NCBI GenBank assembly: GCA_017522785.1
Contig: JAFWYF010000035.1
Coordinates: 32,915 to 96,914 of the forward strand
From: Bacteroidaceae bacterium
GTDB lineage: Bacteria > Bacteroidota > Bacteroidia > Bacteroidales > Bacteroidaceae
DNA length: 64,000 bases
Reading direction: 5' to 3'
How positions within the stretch are numbered: position 1 is the stretch's first letter; the number at the start of each line of letters is the position of its first letter. The position numbers and the translations under genes were made by a program. Shown piece by piece: positions 19,201-27,160 of the stretch. The notes under the pieces were generated by a model. That model saw only the letters and a list, made by a program, of their open reading frames with translations. It was not told where the DNA came from and did not search any database.

Positions 19201-20683
19201 TCACAAAGAGTGTTGCTGACGACTCTTTTTGGTCATTTGCAAACTCACCCACTTGATATGTCTCTCCTCCGTAGGTATATTCATAGGCTATGGCAAGAAC
19301 TTCGTCGGCACGCAGTGAGTTCTTCAGTGAAATATAACCTAATTCTCTGTTTACGGTATATTCCGACGACGACAACATACGTGCATTAGAGAGTTTTTCG
19401 TAGTCCAATCCTCCGTTAATGTCATTATTTCCATTGAGTATGTTGTTCACTTGGTCTATGTCGCGAATGGCGGCATAGGTTGTGTTCATCGTAGAATATA
19501 AGTCGTTGGCATTATTGTGAGGAATACGTGTGCCACCGGCTGCATGCCATTTACTGTTGCTTATATGTTCACTTTCGCCAATGTCGGTAAACGCTACAAC
19601 GTTACGTGGGCTCGAGTGGTCGCTCTTCTTGTTGGTAACCCACACCTCAACACGGTTAATTGTTATTCCCGAAATGATGGTGGGTAGTTGTGCCATGGCA
19701 CGGTCGTAGTTGTCTCTAAAGTAGTGTGCAAGGAAAAAGTGGCGGTTTTCGTCGTAGTCGGCAACCTCAATCTCAAATGTGGTTAATTGTGTTCCTCCTT
19801 TAGAACTTACAGTAGTGCTGTTCGATTTCTTTTGAGATATTACGGTTTGCAAAGACAATTTACCAAACTGAAAATCGGTACGCACACCAAATAGCGACGA
19901 TGCTCCTTTTATAAGGCTCGATTTGCTTCCAAACGATACATTTCCGGCCTCAATCAGTTTTATTACCTCATCCTCTTTGCCTTCGTATTTTAAATTAATT
20001 TTTTGTGCATCGAAACTGAATGTAGCCTCGGTGTTATAATTAAAATCGAGGTTCATTTTGTCTCCAACACTACCTTTTACATTCAGGTTAATCTTTTCAT
20101 CGAAATCGAAACTGTTGGTGCTACGACTGCGCTCCGGCAACGATGGGTTGTCGATAGTCTGCATCGAATAGCCAATTTTCATTTCGGCATTTCCCTGAGT
20201 TTTTATACGTACTCCTCCCGGTCCAAATATTTTTTCGGCAGGTCCCAAGTCGAAATGCATGTCGGTGAAATCGAACTTGTCTTTGTTCATTGCATTCTCG
20301 AACTCGGTCTTGTTCTTGTCCCTGAAATAGTTTTGCATCGACTGCTTCATGTGCCACTTAGAATATTGTTCGGGTGTCAAACTGATAGGAGTGCTCAGTA
20401 GTGAACTGCCCAAGCGTGTGGCAAATGAATAGGTACTGTCTTTTTCGTTGTAAAGAGTGTCGGTAACAATATTCTGCGGAAGGCGCAGGTCCAGTGGATA
20501 GCGTTTGAAATCGCTAACGGAATTTGGTACAATGTGTGATATCGGATATCGTGTCTTTATACTACCGTTGCTTGTTGTATCGTTTGCCAATGAGTCTGTT
20601 TCTGTGCGCACATCACCTTGCGCAAATATACCCTGTATAAATGCGAAAAGAATTAAAATCGATAGTGCGGTGCGTAGTCTCAT
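13289..20683 (-). CDS. sprA: type IX secretion system translocon SprA (Sov)
   Basis: 2464 residues, the size expected for SprA, the giant single-chain outer membrane barrel through which type IX cargo leaves the periplasm. The N terminus is a signal peptide (MRLRTALSILILFAFIQGIFAQ). Visible SprA features are the MKQSMQNYFRDKNKTEFENAMNKDKFDFTDMHFDLGPAEKIFGPGGVRIKTQG region, long runs of amphipathic strands, and a C-terminal strand ending SMRFSLTR. A very lysine-rich insert lies near residue 1900. The gene sits 15 bases downstream of ruvA, a linkage often seen in Bacteroidetes. The beta-galactosidase at 39.7 kb carries a matching sorting tail and is a likely client. Confidence 0.96.
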   Translation of the reverse strand: MRLRTALSILILFAFIQGIFAQGDVRTETDSLANDTTSNGSIKTRYPISHIVPNSVSDFKRYPLDLRLPQNIVTDTLYNEKDSTYSFATRLGSSLLSTPISLTPEQYSKWHMKQSMQNYFRDKNKTEFENAMNKDKFDFTDMHFDLGPAEKIFGPGGVRIKTQGNAEMKIGYSMQTIDNPSLPERSRSTNSFDFDEKINLNVKGSVGDKMNLDFNYNTEATFSFDAQKINLKYEGKEDEVIKLIEAGNVSFGSKSSLIKGASSLFGVRTDFQFGKLSLQTVISQKKSNSTTVSSKGGTQLTTFEIEVADYDENRHFFLAHYFRDNYDRAMAQLPTIISGITINRVEVWVTNKKSDHSSPRNVVAFTDIGESEHISNSKWHAAGGTRIPHNNANDLYSTMNTTYAAIRDIDQVNNILNGNNDINGGLDYEKLSNARMLSSSEYTVNRELGYISLKNSLRADEVLAIAYEYTYGGETYQVGEFANDQKESSATLFVKLLKPNACSPKNGCWDLMMKNVYALGTRSLQSNSFKLDIYYASDSLGTNITYLPEESLKSTPLLRLMNLDRLDTNNTKEAPNGFFDFVQGYTVDPSSGRIFFPSVEPFGNYLKNKIGNDAIAEKYIFQELYDSTKTIAKQIAEKDKFYLIGEYTGSSANVIQTGSTNIPRGSVVVTAGGVTLVENVDYQVDYSSGVVTILNQSIIDAGTNVNVSLESNTLFNMQRKTVLGLNWQYDFSDELNFGGTFMTLSEKPMTSKVDMGTEPLNNTIWGFNVAWKKESQWLTNMLDRLPLISCTVPSSINLTAEFARLEAGTSSEIQSQASYIDDFEGTENGIDLSAPSAWVLASLPTGMPNSNLTNNILTGYNRALINWYTIDPLFTRRSSSLTPAHIKSDVEQLSNHYVREVYERELYPNKESTYGESSTLSLMNVSFYPNERGPYNLDPDLTYDGKLNNPEKRWGGITRQLTTTDFEAANIQYIEFWMLDPFIYDQTEMGGDLYFNLGEVSEDILKDGKKFFENGLPSSNNTYGYEETVWGRVPTTNSLVYAFDNNAGSRDQQDAGLNGLKSNEEAQFPTYAAYLDAIKGKVRQEVYDSIANDPAGDNYHYFRGGDYDAVQKSILERYKYFNNFEGNSPSSGDDSYNSAAKTTPDIEDANQDFTMDEYENFFQYKISLRPDDMVVGRNYITDKRSVSTKLRNGNTESVDWYKFRIPINEYEKVVGTIRDFTSIRFMRMYMTSFRKPITLRFATMQLIRGDWRPYQQAIASINNTSPSISGDFTMSAVNIEEHGDRRPVNYVLPPGISRILDPDQPQLRQDNEQSLSLHVNNLGSKESRAIYKKSNLDIRQYERIQLFVHAEAPELDVTQLKNNDVSLFVRLGSDYKSNYYEYEVPLSITPHGTYDVYGNSGATTVWPTENMINIPLTKLTNIKVRRNTLRNNNSSGVTNTTIYSEYDEDTPKNRISIVGNPTLGQIKVMMIGIRNNTGNAKSATVWVNEMRLLGFRNKSGWAAQGNLDIKLSDLGSIAAQGRIETAGFGGLEDKLASRRTDDFYSYTMTGTFDFGRFLPAKAKIALPTYYSFSREVTSPLYSPFDTDLLLDDVLGSYSGAARDSLRNIAEVRSTTRNFSLSNAKINISSKTPMPYDPANLSFSYSYSRTDNSGSTVNWENIINWKASLNYAYSSPIKTIKPFEKIQSKSKWLKILKEWGVNPLPQNLSFNTDMTRSYHELQVRDLNSMTGGSEIPLTFSQQFYWNRAFTLKWDPTTNLRMDLRTGTNAEIEEPYVPVNKKRYPNEYEIWKDSVRMSIKGMGRPLTYQQNFSASYSLPLNKLPIFEWLKADANYSSSYNWARGNKTSNINFGNNISNKRDISINTTFDFEKLYNLVPYLEETNKRFASSKKNSRSTTKRTAKKDDKKKEKKKKNKPFSTEIQLYEDSTFTVKHGLGNKKFDIIARRKNGKLYKLKYKVVDENNILIKSKDTVSLRIMLTAKDKNEKSSFAKNMQYPTRMLMMLRNASISYKNSYAMSLPGFMPEIGDLFGQKKHSGVFAPGLDFAFGLTDDSYLKKAHERNWLLKSDSISQQASTNAAEDLQLKVVLEPATDLKIDLNASWTRNKSRTIQFMYDGMPSTESGGFSMTTITLGNSFGGSNADNNYKSSVYDKFIANIDRVQQIMENRYVGSVYPASSSLAGQPYDPANGSVNKYSAEVMIPAFLGAYSNGSSTTGKASDIFPSFMRMLPNWRIKYSGLSKLAFFKKYFKSVNIEHGYKSVYAVGSYNTYATYMEYTNGIGFVNNTTTGLPTPSGRYNISSVSLNESFSPLIGIDVTTKNDIKIGTKYIQSRVLNLSLTSIQLSETYSQELAVNIGYKFVGLKLFGGGSKKAKKKSSSSTGNDLNIRADFSYKNMTSLVRSIDKGTTQATNGTKSFNYSLSADYTYSKMLTFSFYFDRQATIPLISTNSYPTTTTDFGVSMRFSLTR

Positions 20684-20698
20684 CGTTTTTTTAGTCTG

Positions 20699-21292
20699 TT
20701 ACAACTGTTTGAGTGCCAGCTTTATAACCTGTTCTATGCTTGCCGAAGGCTCGGCTTTAATTACATTCTGAACAACCTTTGAGGCGGCCGATGTTGGGAA
20801 TCCCAACATAACAAGTGCCGAAACGGCAGCATCTGCAGTCTCGCCGTTTGCATGTGCAACGGTGGTAGCTCCTGTGATTTCGCTTGTTGCAACGCCCTTA
20901 ATCTTGTCTTTTAAATCCACGATAATACGTTGTGCAGTCTTTAGCCCAATGCCTTTGACGCTTTTCAATATTGTCTCATTGCCCGAAGCAATGACATCGC
21001 ACAACTCATTTACTGTAAATGCCGACAATATTGTACGTGCAGTGTTGCCACCTATACCCGAAACCGATATGAGTAACAAGAATAGTTCGCGCTCTTGCTT
21101 GCTATGAAAACCAAAAAGTTGGTGTGTGTCTTCTCTTATAATCTCATAGATAAACACCTTTACATCTTTTTTCCCTTGTAAAGCACTGTATGTGTTTAGT
21201 GTTATGTTAGTCTCGTAACCAACTCCTGCACATTCAATTATGGCAGTAGCCGGGGTTAGCTCGGCGAGTTCTCCTTTCAAATATTCTATCAT
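20699..21292 (-). CDS. ruvA: Holliday junction branch migration protein RuvA
   Basis: 197 residues starting [27 protein letters not shown], the normal RuvA N terminus (OB fold). Two helix-hairpin-helix motifs follow ([18 protein letters not shown] and [23 protein letters not shown]), then a C-terminal domain ([24 protein letters not shown]) that contacts RuvB. The tetramer holds the four-way junction while RuvB pumps DNA. The frame is open to 21340, but the extra 16 residues do not resemble RuvA, so the start at 21292 is chosen. Confidence 0.97.
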   Translation of the reverse strand: MIEYLKGELAELTPATAIIECAGVGYETNITLNTYSALQGKKDVKVFIYEIIREDTHQLFGFHSKQERELFLLLISVSGIGGNTARTILSAFTVNELCDVIASGNETILKSVKGIGLKTAQRIIVDLKDKIKGVATSEITGATTVAHANGETADAAVSALVMLGFPTSAASKVVQNVIKAEPSASIEQVIKLALKQL

Positions 21293-21418
21293 AGTATAAA
21301 TCTTTTGTACATAAAGAGCATGGTAAAAGTCAAAAGACAATTACGCTAATCTTAATCCTAAACGCAGATTTTCCCTTTTTATTGTATATGAATATAGGTA
21401 TGTTGCCCTGTTACAACA

Positions 21419-23065
21419 CTATTTTTTATCAATTTTCAGAACTCTGTCGCAGAATTGTATTATTGCAGGGCGGTGTGTTACGAATATAAGGGTCTTGCCT
21501 GTCTGTTGCGATGTAAGACGTTGCAACATCTCTTGCTCGGTCTCTTCGTCGAGAGCCGATGTAACCTCGTCGAGAATAAGAATAGTGCCGGGACGTAATA
21601 TGGAGCGTGCTATAGCAATGCGTTGTGCTTGTCCTTCGCTCAAACCACCTCCTTGCTCCGATAGTTCGCTATCCAAGCCTTGTGGCAGGTCAAAAACAAA
21701 ATCGGCACATGCCGTCCTAAGTGCGTTGCATAGCATCTCGTCGGTTGCTTCGGGATTGCCCATAAGCAGGTTGTCGCGAATGGTACCACTTACCAAACTA
21801 TTTCCTTGTGGCACATACACGAAATTACAGCGTGTGAGTGGCGATGAATTATGCTGTTCCGAGTCGTTGTAAATCTCAATTGTTCCCTCTTGTGGAGTTA
21901 TAAGCGCAACTAAAAGACGTATAAGAGTAGTCTTCCCGGCTCCTGTTTCTCCAATTATTGCAGTGGCACTGTTGGGCGTGAAATCGAAGTCGAAATTCTC
22001 GAAAATACTGTTGCCCTCATTGTCATATTTGAAACCGACATTCTTAAAACGAACACCGGCAATGCCACTTAACATTTTTACCTCTCCCTGCTCCTCTTGT
22101 GGAATATCTTCCAATTCTTTGAGTCGCTCGGTTGCGGTAAGTGCCGACACCATCCCCGGTAAATATCTGCTAAGGTCCATTGTTGGGCGTTGTATCAACC
22201 CTACTAATTGCAAGAATGCCGACAATGTTCCAAATGTGATGCTTCCCGAATACAATCCTTGAACACCCCATAGAAAAGCAGTTAAGTAGCCACCTGCAAA
22301 CCCCAACTGTATAAACGAAAAAGCACCAATAGAGAACTTTGTGCGACTGCGCACCTGTTGGTGCAGGTTGTCTTGCAGTTGTGTCAGTCGCTCCTCGGTT
22401 TGCCTGTTTTGTTCCAAAGCTTTTATAAGAGCTTTATGCTGAAGGCTCTCTTGTAATACCGATTGTATACGGCTATCGCTCTCTCGTATCTGACGATTGT
22501 AGTTACGCATGCTTTTTACATAAATACGGCTTACAACAAGACACACCGGCAGGATAAAAAGAATAGCAACAGCAAGTAGCGGACTCATGCTGAACAGCAG
22601 AAAGAACGATGCAATAAGTTGTATTACAACCACTATGACAGCAGGTGTGGTTTCGGTGATGAGCGTGGTTATTCCATTGACATCCGATTCCAAACGGTTA
22701 ATGAGGTCTCCTGTGTGGTGCTTCTGAAGATATAGCCATTGGCTACGCATTAGGCGAGAGAATATACTCAAACGCATTCTGTTGTTGGCTCTCACACCAA
22801 GAATGTTGCTAATCCATCGATTGCAACTGCGTGCCAAAATCTCTATTAGCATAAGAACACCTATAACCACTCCTGTAATCAGCAAGGAACCATTGACCTC
22901 TCCGGTGGCAATGTCAATAGCTCTTTTGCATGCGAGCACCCACAGCAATTGACACACAACGTCGCTTAGCCCGGCAACAGTGCTCAATATCACTTGCTTA
23001 CGTGCCCCTTTGGAGTTTGTCCATAGCCAGTAGAGCAGTGTCTTTATAGAAATTAACTTTTTCAA
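21419..23065 (-). CDS. ABC exporter, fused permease and ATPase
   Basis: 548 residues: an N-terminal type I exporter membrane domain with about six helices (residues 1-300), then a nucleotide-binding domain. Walker A is GETGAGKTT near residue 370, the signature is LSEGQAQRIAIARS near 473, and Walker B with D-loop is ILILDEVTSALDEETE near 500, followed by the H-loop in IFVTHRP. It should work as a homodimer exporting lipid, peptide or drug; substrate unknown. It is separated from ruvA by about 125 bases and is probably its own unit. Confidence 0.92.
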   Translation of the reverse strand: MKKLISIKTLLYWLWTNSKGARKQVILSTVAGLSDVVCQLLWVLACKRAIDIATGEVNGSLLITGVVIGVLMLIEILARSCNRWISNILGVRANNRMRLSIFSRLMRSQWLYLQKHHTGDLINRLESDVNGITTLITETTPAVIVVVIQLIASFFLLFSMSPLLAVAILFILPVCLVVSRIYVKSMRNYNRQIRESDSRIQSVLQESLQHKALIKALEQNRQTEERLTQLQDNLHQQVRSRTKFSIGAFSFIQLGFAGGYLTAFLWGVQGLYSGSITFGTLSAFLQLVGLIQRPTMDLSRYLPGMVSALTATERLKELEDIPQEEQGEVKMLSGIAGVRFKNVGFKYDNEGNSIFENFDFDFTPNSATAIIGETGAGKTTLIRLLVALITPQEGTIEIYNDSEQHNSSPLTRCNFVYVPQGNSLVSGTIRDNLLMGNPEATDEMLCNALRTACADFVFDLPQGLDSELSEQGGGLSEGQAQRIAIARSILRPGTILILDEVTSALDEETEQEMLQRLTSQQTGKTLIFVTHRPAIIQFCDRVLKIDKK

Positions 23066-23245
23066 TTATCACAATTTAAATTCTCTGCGAAGTTACAAAA
23101 TGCATCGTTTATATACAATAAAAAAGTCCATTATCGTATAAATGAACACCTTATTGCATCCTTTTTTGCAATGTATAGAGCATAATTTTGTCCCCTTTTA
23201 AAAGAATTTAAAGAGTAAAAATCTTGTATTCTTGTAACAAAGCAC

Positions 23246-23253
23246 TACTTTTG
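23246..23253 (+). promoter_or_regulatory. promoter of the transglutaminase lipoprotein gene
   Basis: TACTTTTG fits TAnnTTTG and is preceded, 19 bases earlier, by TTG at 23224-23226. The predicted transcription start near 23260 lies upstream of the ATG at 23295, which also begins the lipoprotein signal. Confidence 0.5.
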
Positions 23254-23294
23254 TGTACAAACAATTTCAAAAAATAATAAAAATCTATATACCT

Positions 23295-25946
23295 ATGAAG
23301 CAATGCGCAAAAGCGCTTTTTATGGCGCTGATTACAATCACAATGGTGGCTTGCGGAGCTACCGACAAAAATGGTTTTTCGGGTAGTGAACAATTTGTAT
23401 CCGATTTTGAATCTCGTCGCACACTTTTGGACAATGCTGTCTCCTTCTCTGTTTTTGAGAAAGAACTCACAACAGAACAGAATCAGGCATTACAATTCTT
23501 GTATGCCTATATGCCATTGCCCGACGCAGTCGATTATTCCGGCGATTTCTATCTTATGAATGTCGATTATGCGCTCAAAGCACGCACCGAAATGCCATGG
23601 GGCAGTGTGGTACCCGACAGAGAATTCCTCCATTTCGTGTTGCCGGTTCGTGTAAATAACGAAAACATGGACGAAAGTCGTAAGGTCTTCTACGAAGAAC
23701 TAAAAGAACGAGTGAAGGGCCTTTCTATGTACGACGCAGTGCTCGAAGTGAACCATTGGTGCCACGAGAAGGTAACATATACCCCTAGCGACGAGCGTAC
23801 AAGTGCTCCGCTTGCAACAGTCCGTACCGCATACGGCCGTTGTGGTGAGGAATCTACATTTACTGTGGCCGCTCTGCGTGCAGTGGGCATCCCTGCTCGT
23901 CAGGTTTACACCCCACGCTGGGCGCACACCGATAATAACCACGCATGGGTTGAGGCTTGGGTAAATGGCCAATGGCATTTCCTTGGAGCTTGCGAGCCGG
24001 AACCTGTTCTCGATTTAGGTTGGTTCAATGCTCCTGCATCTCGAGGCATGCTCATGCACACCAAAGCCTTCGGATGTTACAACGGCCCCGAGGAGGTTAT
24101 GAGCAAAACACCTTGCTACACCGAAATAAATGTTACCGACAACTATGCACCAACAGCATTGTCTGTAGTACAGGTTGTAGACGAAAAAGGAGCTCCGGTA
24201 AAAGCAACAGTGGAATTCAAGATATACAACTATGCCGAATTCTTTACCGCTGCAAAGCGCGAGTGCGATGAAAATGGTTTTACATCGCTCAAAACCGGTC
24301 TAGGCGATATAATAGCATGGGCATACAACGAAGGCAAATATGGCTATGGCAAAATTAGTGTGGGTAAGACAGATACCCTGAAGATTGTACTCGACAAATC
24401 GGCAGGTTACACAGCTGTGGAAACAATGGATGTAACTCCACCTGTAGAACGCAGCACAGTGCCTCCACTCACCGACGAACAGATAGCAGAGAATAGTCGT
24501 CGTTTCACTCTCGAGGACTCAATACGAAATTCCTATGTGGCAACCTTCCCAACAGCAGAGCAGGCGACAGAACTTGCGAAAGAACTATCTTTGCCACAAA
24601 ACATTGTGGTGGAATTGGTAAAGAAATCCCGTGGAAACCATTCAACCATTACAACCTTTTTACGTGAAACAAGCACCGATAATCGTGCAATGGCGCTTAA
24701 CTTGTTACAAGCAATTTCCGATAAGGATTTGCGAGATATCTCTCCCGATGTTCTTGCCGACCACCTTGCTATGTCGCCACAGAACAGCGGGTTAACCCCC
24801 GACGTTTACAATCGCTACATACTCAATCCGCGCATAAGCAACGAACAACTCACTCCCTATAAATCATTCTTTAGAAATGCTATTTCCAACGATGAAATGG
24901 AGGAATATCGTGCGAATCCCGAACTATGGGTGGAGTGGTGTCGCAACAATATACAGGTCGATAATGAATGGAATCCTTTGATGCTCTGCATGTCGCCTGA
25001 AGGAGTGTGGAACAGCAGAACAACCGACAGCCATTCACGCGACATATTCTTCGTTGCAGCGGCTCGTAGCATGGGCATCCCTGCCCGCATCGACGGAGTT
25101 ACAGGAAAAACGCAATACATAGACAAAAAAGGCCATCTATGCGATGTCAATTTCAATGTAACATCAGCGGGTACAGCATCGCAGTCGAGCGGAACATTAT
25201 ATGCAAGTTACACACCCACTGAGTTCATAGACAATCCAAAATACTATTCTCATTTTACCATCTCTAAAATTGTCGATGGACGTTTGCACCTGCAATCCTA
25301 CCCCGAAGAGGCAACATCGTGGCAGTCGTTGCTGAAAAACGGCACAAAAATAGATAGTGGCGACTATCTGCTCATTACAGGAACACGTATGGCAAGTGGC
25401 AGTGTATTGGCACACCTCACATTCTTTAATGTGCCTCAAGATAGTAAAACGAAATTACACATGGTGCAACGCGAAAGTAAAGACGACCTCTCTGTTATTG
25501 GCGATTTTAACAGCGAAAATCTCTATTACGACCTTGCTACAGACAGCAAACGCTCACTCCTCTCAACAACAGGACGTGGCTACTATATTATAGCACTCAT
25601 AGACCCAAACAGTGAACCAACCAACCACTTCTTGCGCGACGTAATGCCCTACAAAGAACAGTTTGAGTCGTGGGGGCAAAAGATGATGTTGCTGTTCAAG
25701 GACCGTTCTGCAGTAGAACGTTTCAAAGCCGATGATTTCCCCAACCTTCCATCGACGGTAGTAATGGGAACCGACATCGACAATACAATAGAGAAAGAGA
25801 TTGCCACCAACTTGAAACTAAAGGCAACCAACCGTCCCATAATTCTTGTTGCCGACACTTTCAATAGGGTTGTGTTTATGTCGCAGGGCTATTCTATTGG
25901 TCTAGGCGAGCAACTCCTAAAAGTGATAAACAAACTGAAGAATTAG
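23295..25946 (+). CDS. transglutaminase-like lipoprotein, multidomain
   Basis: 883 residues beginning MKQCAKALFMALITITMVACG, a lipoprotein signal; an earlier in-frame ATG at 23253 would bury it. A transglutaminase-like papain-fold domain is clear: Cys183 in YGRCGEES, His216 in NNHAWVEAW, then NGQWHFLGACEPEP, where the usual catalytic Asp region shows Glu instead. A carboxypeptidase-regulatory-like beta domain follows (VVQVVDEKGAPVKATVEFKIYN). A second, Cys-lacking copy of the transglutaminase pattern appears later (DIFFVAAARSMGIPARIDGV). The C terminus looks thioredoxin-like (MMLLFKDRSAVERF, LPSTVVMGTD). Such proteins are common in Bacteroidetes; their reaction is unproven. Confidence 0.85.
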   Translation: MKQCAKALFMALITITMVACGATDKNGFSGSEQFVSDFESRRTLLDNAVSFSVFEKELTTEQNQALQFLYAYMPLPDAVDYSGDFYLMNVDYALKARTEMPWGSVVPDREFLHFVLPVRVNNENMDESRKVFYEELKERVKGLSMYDAVLEVNHWCHEKVTYTPSDERTSAPLATVRTAYGRCGEESTFTVAALRAVGIPARQVYTPRWAHTDNNHAWVEAWVNGQWHFLGACEPEPVLDLGWFNAPASRGMLMHTKAFGCYNGPEEVMSKTPCYTEINVTDNYAPTALSVVQVVDEKGAPVKATVEFKIYNYAEFFTAAKRECDENGFTSLKTGLGDIIAWAYNEGKYGYGKISVGKTDTLKIVLDKSAGYTAVETMDVTPPVERSTVPPLTDEQIAENSRRFTLEDSIRNSYVATFPTAEQATELAKELSLPQNIVVELVKKSRGNHSTITTFLRETSTDNRAMALNLLQAISDKDLRDISPDVLADHLAMSPQNSGLTPDVYNRYILNPRISNEQLTPYKSFFRNAISNDEMEEYRANPELWVEWCRNNIQVDNEWNPLMLCMSPEGVWNSRTTDSHSRDIFFVAAARSMGIPARIDGVTGKTQYIDKKGHLCDVNFNVTSAGTASQSSGTLYASYTPTEFIDNPKYYSHFTISKIVDGRLHLQSYPEEATSWQSLLKNGTKIDSGDYLLITGTRMASGSVLAHLTFFNVPQDSKTKLHMVQRESKDDLSVIGDFNSENLYYDLATDSKRSLLSTTGRGYYIIALIDPNSEPTNHFLRDVMPYKEQFESWGQKMMLLFKDRSAVERFKADDFPNLPSTVVMGTDIDNTIEKEIATNLKLKATNRPIILVADTFNRVVFMSQGYSIGLGEQLLKVINKLKN

Positions 25947-25980
25947 AAGGTAATAACCGTTATAACAAAAATTGGATTAC

Positions 25981-26030
25981 ACAAACAGTCAGTGGGGTTG
26001 AACTTTGGTTCAGCCCCACTGACTGTTTGT
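25981..26030. terminator. strong intrinsic terminator
   Basis: Arms of 23 bases (25981-26003 and 26008-26030) pair with only one G-U position around a 4-base loop. It closes the transglutaminase gene and isolates the island that follows. Confidence 0.9.
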
Positions 26031-26087
26031 ATGCTTGTATCTTATTGCCTCTACGATTCGACTACAATACGTATATAGTGATGCAAA

Positions 26088-26274
26088 ACTCTTATAGAGA
26101 GACGAACAAATATTATAACTGTTTAAATATCAAGTAGAAAAGACTTGCTCAAAGAGTGTATTAACTAAACAAATCCTATTTTTTATACAGAGTAAATATT
26201 TTTAAGCAACTTTAAATTAATTTACGAATAATTTTATACATTTGTGAAAAATCGTTTCGTCTCTCTATAAGAGT
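26088..26274. repeat. perfect 19-bp inverted repeat bracketing a promoter: candidate invertible segment
   Basis: ACTCTTATAGAGAGACGAA at 26088-26106 is the exact reverse complement of TTCGTCTCTCTATAAGAGT at 26256-26274, leaving 149 bases between them. Each repeat has internal dyad symmetry (CTCT-n5-AGAG), as expected of a recombinase core site with two binding arms. The bracketed DNA holds a rightward promoter box ending 11 bases before the right repeat. Site-specific recombination between the repeats would flip the promoter away from the island. This matches the invertible promoters known for Bacteroides capsule and surface loci. As written, the segment is in the ON orientation. No intact invertase gene is in the window. 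Confidence 0.7.
26237..26244 (+). promoter_or_regulatory. candidate -7 box driving the island
   Basis: TACATTTG exactly matches TAnnTTTG and lies inside the putative invertible segment, pointing right. A convincing TTTG -33 box is not seen. Predicted start is near 26251, giving a leader of about 90 bases before the sigma-like gene at 26341. Confidence 0.5.
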
Positions 26275-26340
26275 CGAAAGAAAATTGATATTTAACTTTA
26301 TCAAAATAAATTTTGCAAAGGCTATAGTAATAAAAAGGCT

Positions 26341-27159
26341 ATGATTGATTTAACGAAAAAAGATTTGAATTATTTGAAGAATCTTCAATCAGTTGAAGGT
26401 GATTTAGAAATTGCAAGAAGGGTTGTTTGTAATGATAAAATAGCGATACACTATTTTTTAGGAAGTTTTTCTATTCCATTTTTAAATTATATAGGTAGAG
26501 AAATAATGAAATTAGAAGGGTGTTATGTAAATGGTATATTATGCTATTATCCTGATATAAGCGCCGATTATTATACGTTTATAGGTGCTGAATTTATAAA
26601 GCCAATAGATAAGTTTGTATATAAATATTTTGAAAAAAGTTATGTGAATTTATCTATGAATAATTCTACCGAAGATGAGTATATTCCAACATGGTATAAG
26701 GTTGCGTTATATAAAGGAGTGAAAAATAAAGGAGTTAAAGAAGCGCGCCTTTATACCTATATAAATACAATAACTGTAAGACATTTTATTAATCTTAAAA
26801 AGAAATTGGATAAAAAAAATGAAAAAAATATAGATGATATGCTAGAATCTGAGAGTGTTTCTATTCTAATAGATCACAATGGATTTGATGAACTTATATT
26901 ATCAGAAGAAAATCCCAAATATGAAGAACTTAGGGAGGCTTGGGATTCACTTAAAGAAAGAGATAGGTTGATATTAAAATATTTAGTAATAGAGAACCGA
27001 AAGCCACTAGAAATTTTTGATGAAATGATTCAATATGTAAGGACAAATATTCCAATAGAGCAATACACTAGAAAACAAAAACAAGATGTAATCTCATTAA
27101 TGAAGAGTCAAGCAAAAAGACATTTACGCGAACTTATTTTAAGAAGAAGAGTAAAATAG
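26341..27159 (+). CDS. sigma-70-like RNA polymerase factor (divergent)
   Basis: 272 residues. The N terminus (GDLEIARRVVCNDKIAIHYFLGSFSIPFLNYIGREI, about 18-54) resembles the start of sigma region 2 in ECF factors. The C terminus (YEELREAWDSLKERDRLILKYLVIENRKPLEIFDEM, then QKQDVISLMKSQAKRHLRELI) has the leucine pattern and helix-turn-helix of region 4. The middle is less typical. It should redirect RNA polymerase to a small set of promoters, possibly its own island. It is the first gene after the putative phase switch, and only one base separates it from an anti-sigma-like gene. Strongly AT-rich codon use. A non-sigma DNA-binding protein remains possible. Confidence 0.65.
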   Translation: MIDLTKKDLNYLKNLQSVEGDLEIARRVVCNDKIAIHYFLGSFSIPFLNYIGREIMKLEGCYVNGILCYYPDISADYYTFIGAEFIKPIDKFVYKYFEKSYVNLSMNNSTEDEYIPTWYKVALYKGVKNKGVKEARLYTYINTITVRHFINLKKKLDKKNEKNIDDMLESESVSILIDHNGFDELILSEENPKYEELREAWDSLKERDRLILKYLVIENRKPLEIFDEMIQYVRTNIPIEQYTRKQKQDVISLMKSQAKRHLRELILRRRVK

Positions 27160-27160
27160 T

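Noticed and set aside
13289..20683. Several long antisense frames inside sprA (for example 143 and 189 codons)
   Set aside because: They mirror the strong codon pattern of sprA, lack starts or family features, and do not interrupt it.
25981..26030. Inverted repeat near the island as part of the invertible site
   Set aside because: Long G/C-rich hairpin with 4-base loop directly after a gene is a terminator, and it shares no sequence with the 19-bp repeats.
26088..26274. Inverted repeats as ends of an IS element
   Set aside because: No transposase fits in 149 bases, no target-site duplication is visible outside the repeats, and each repeat has internal dyad symmetry typical of recombinase sites.
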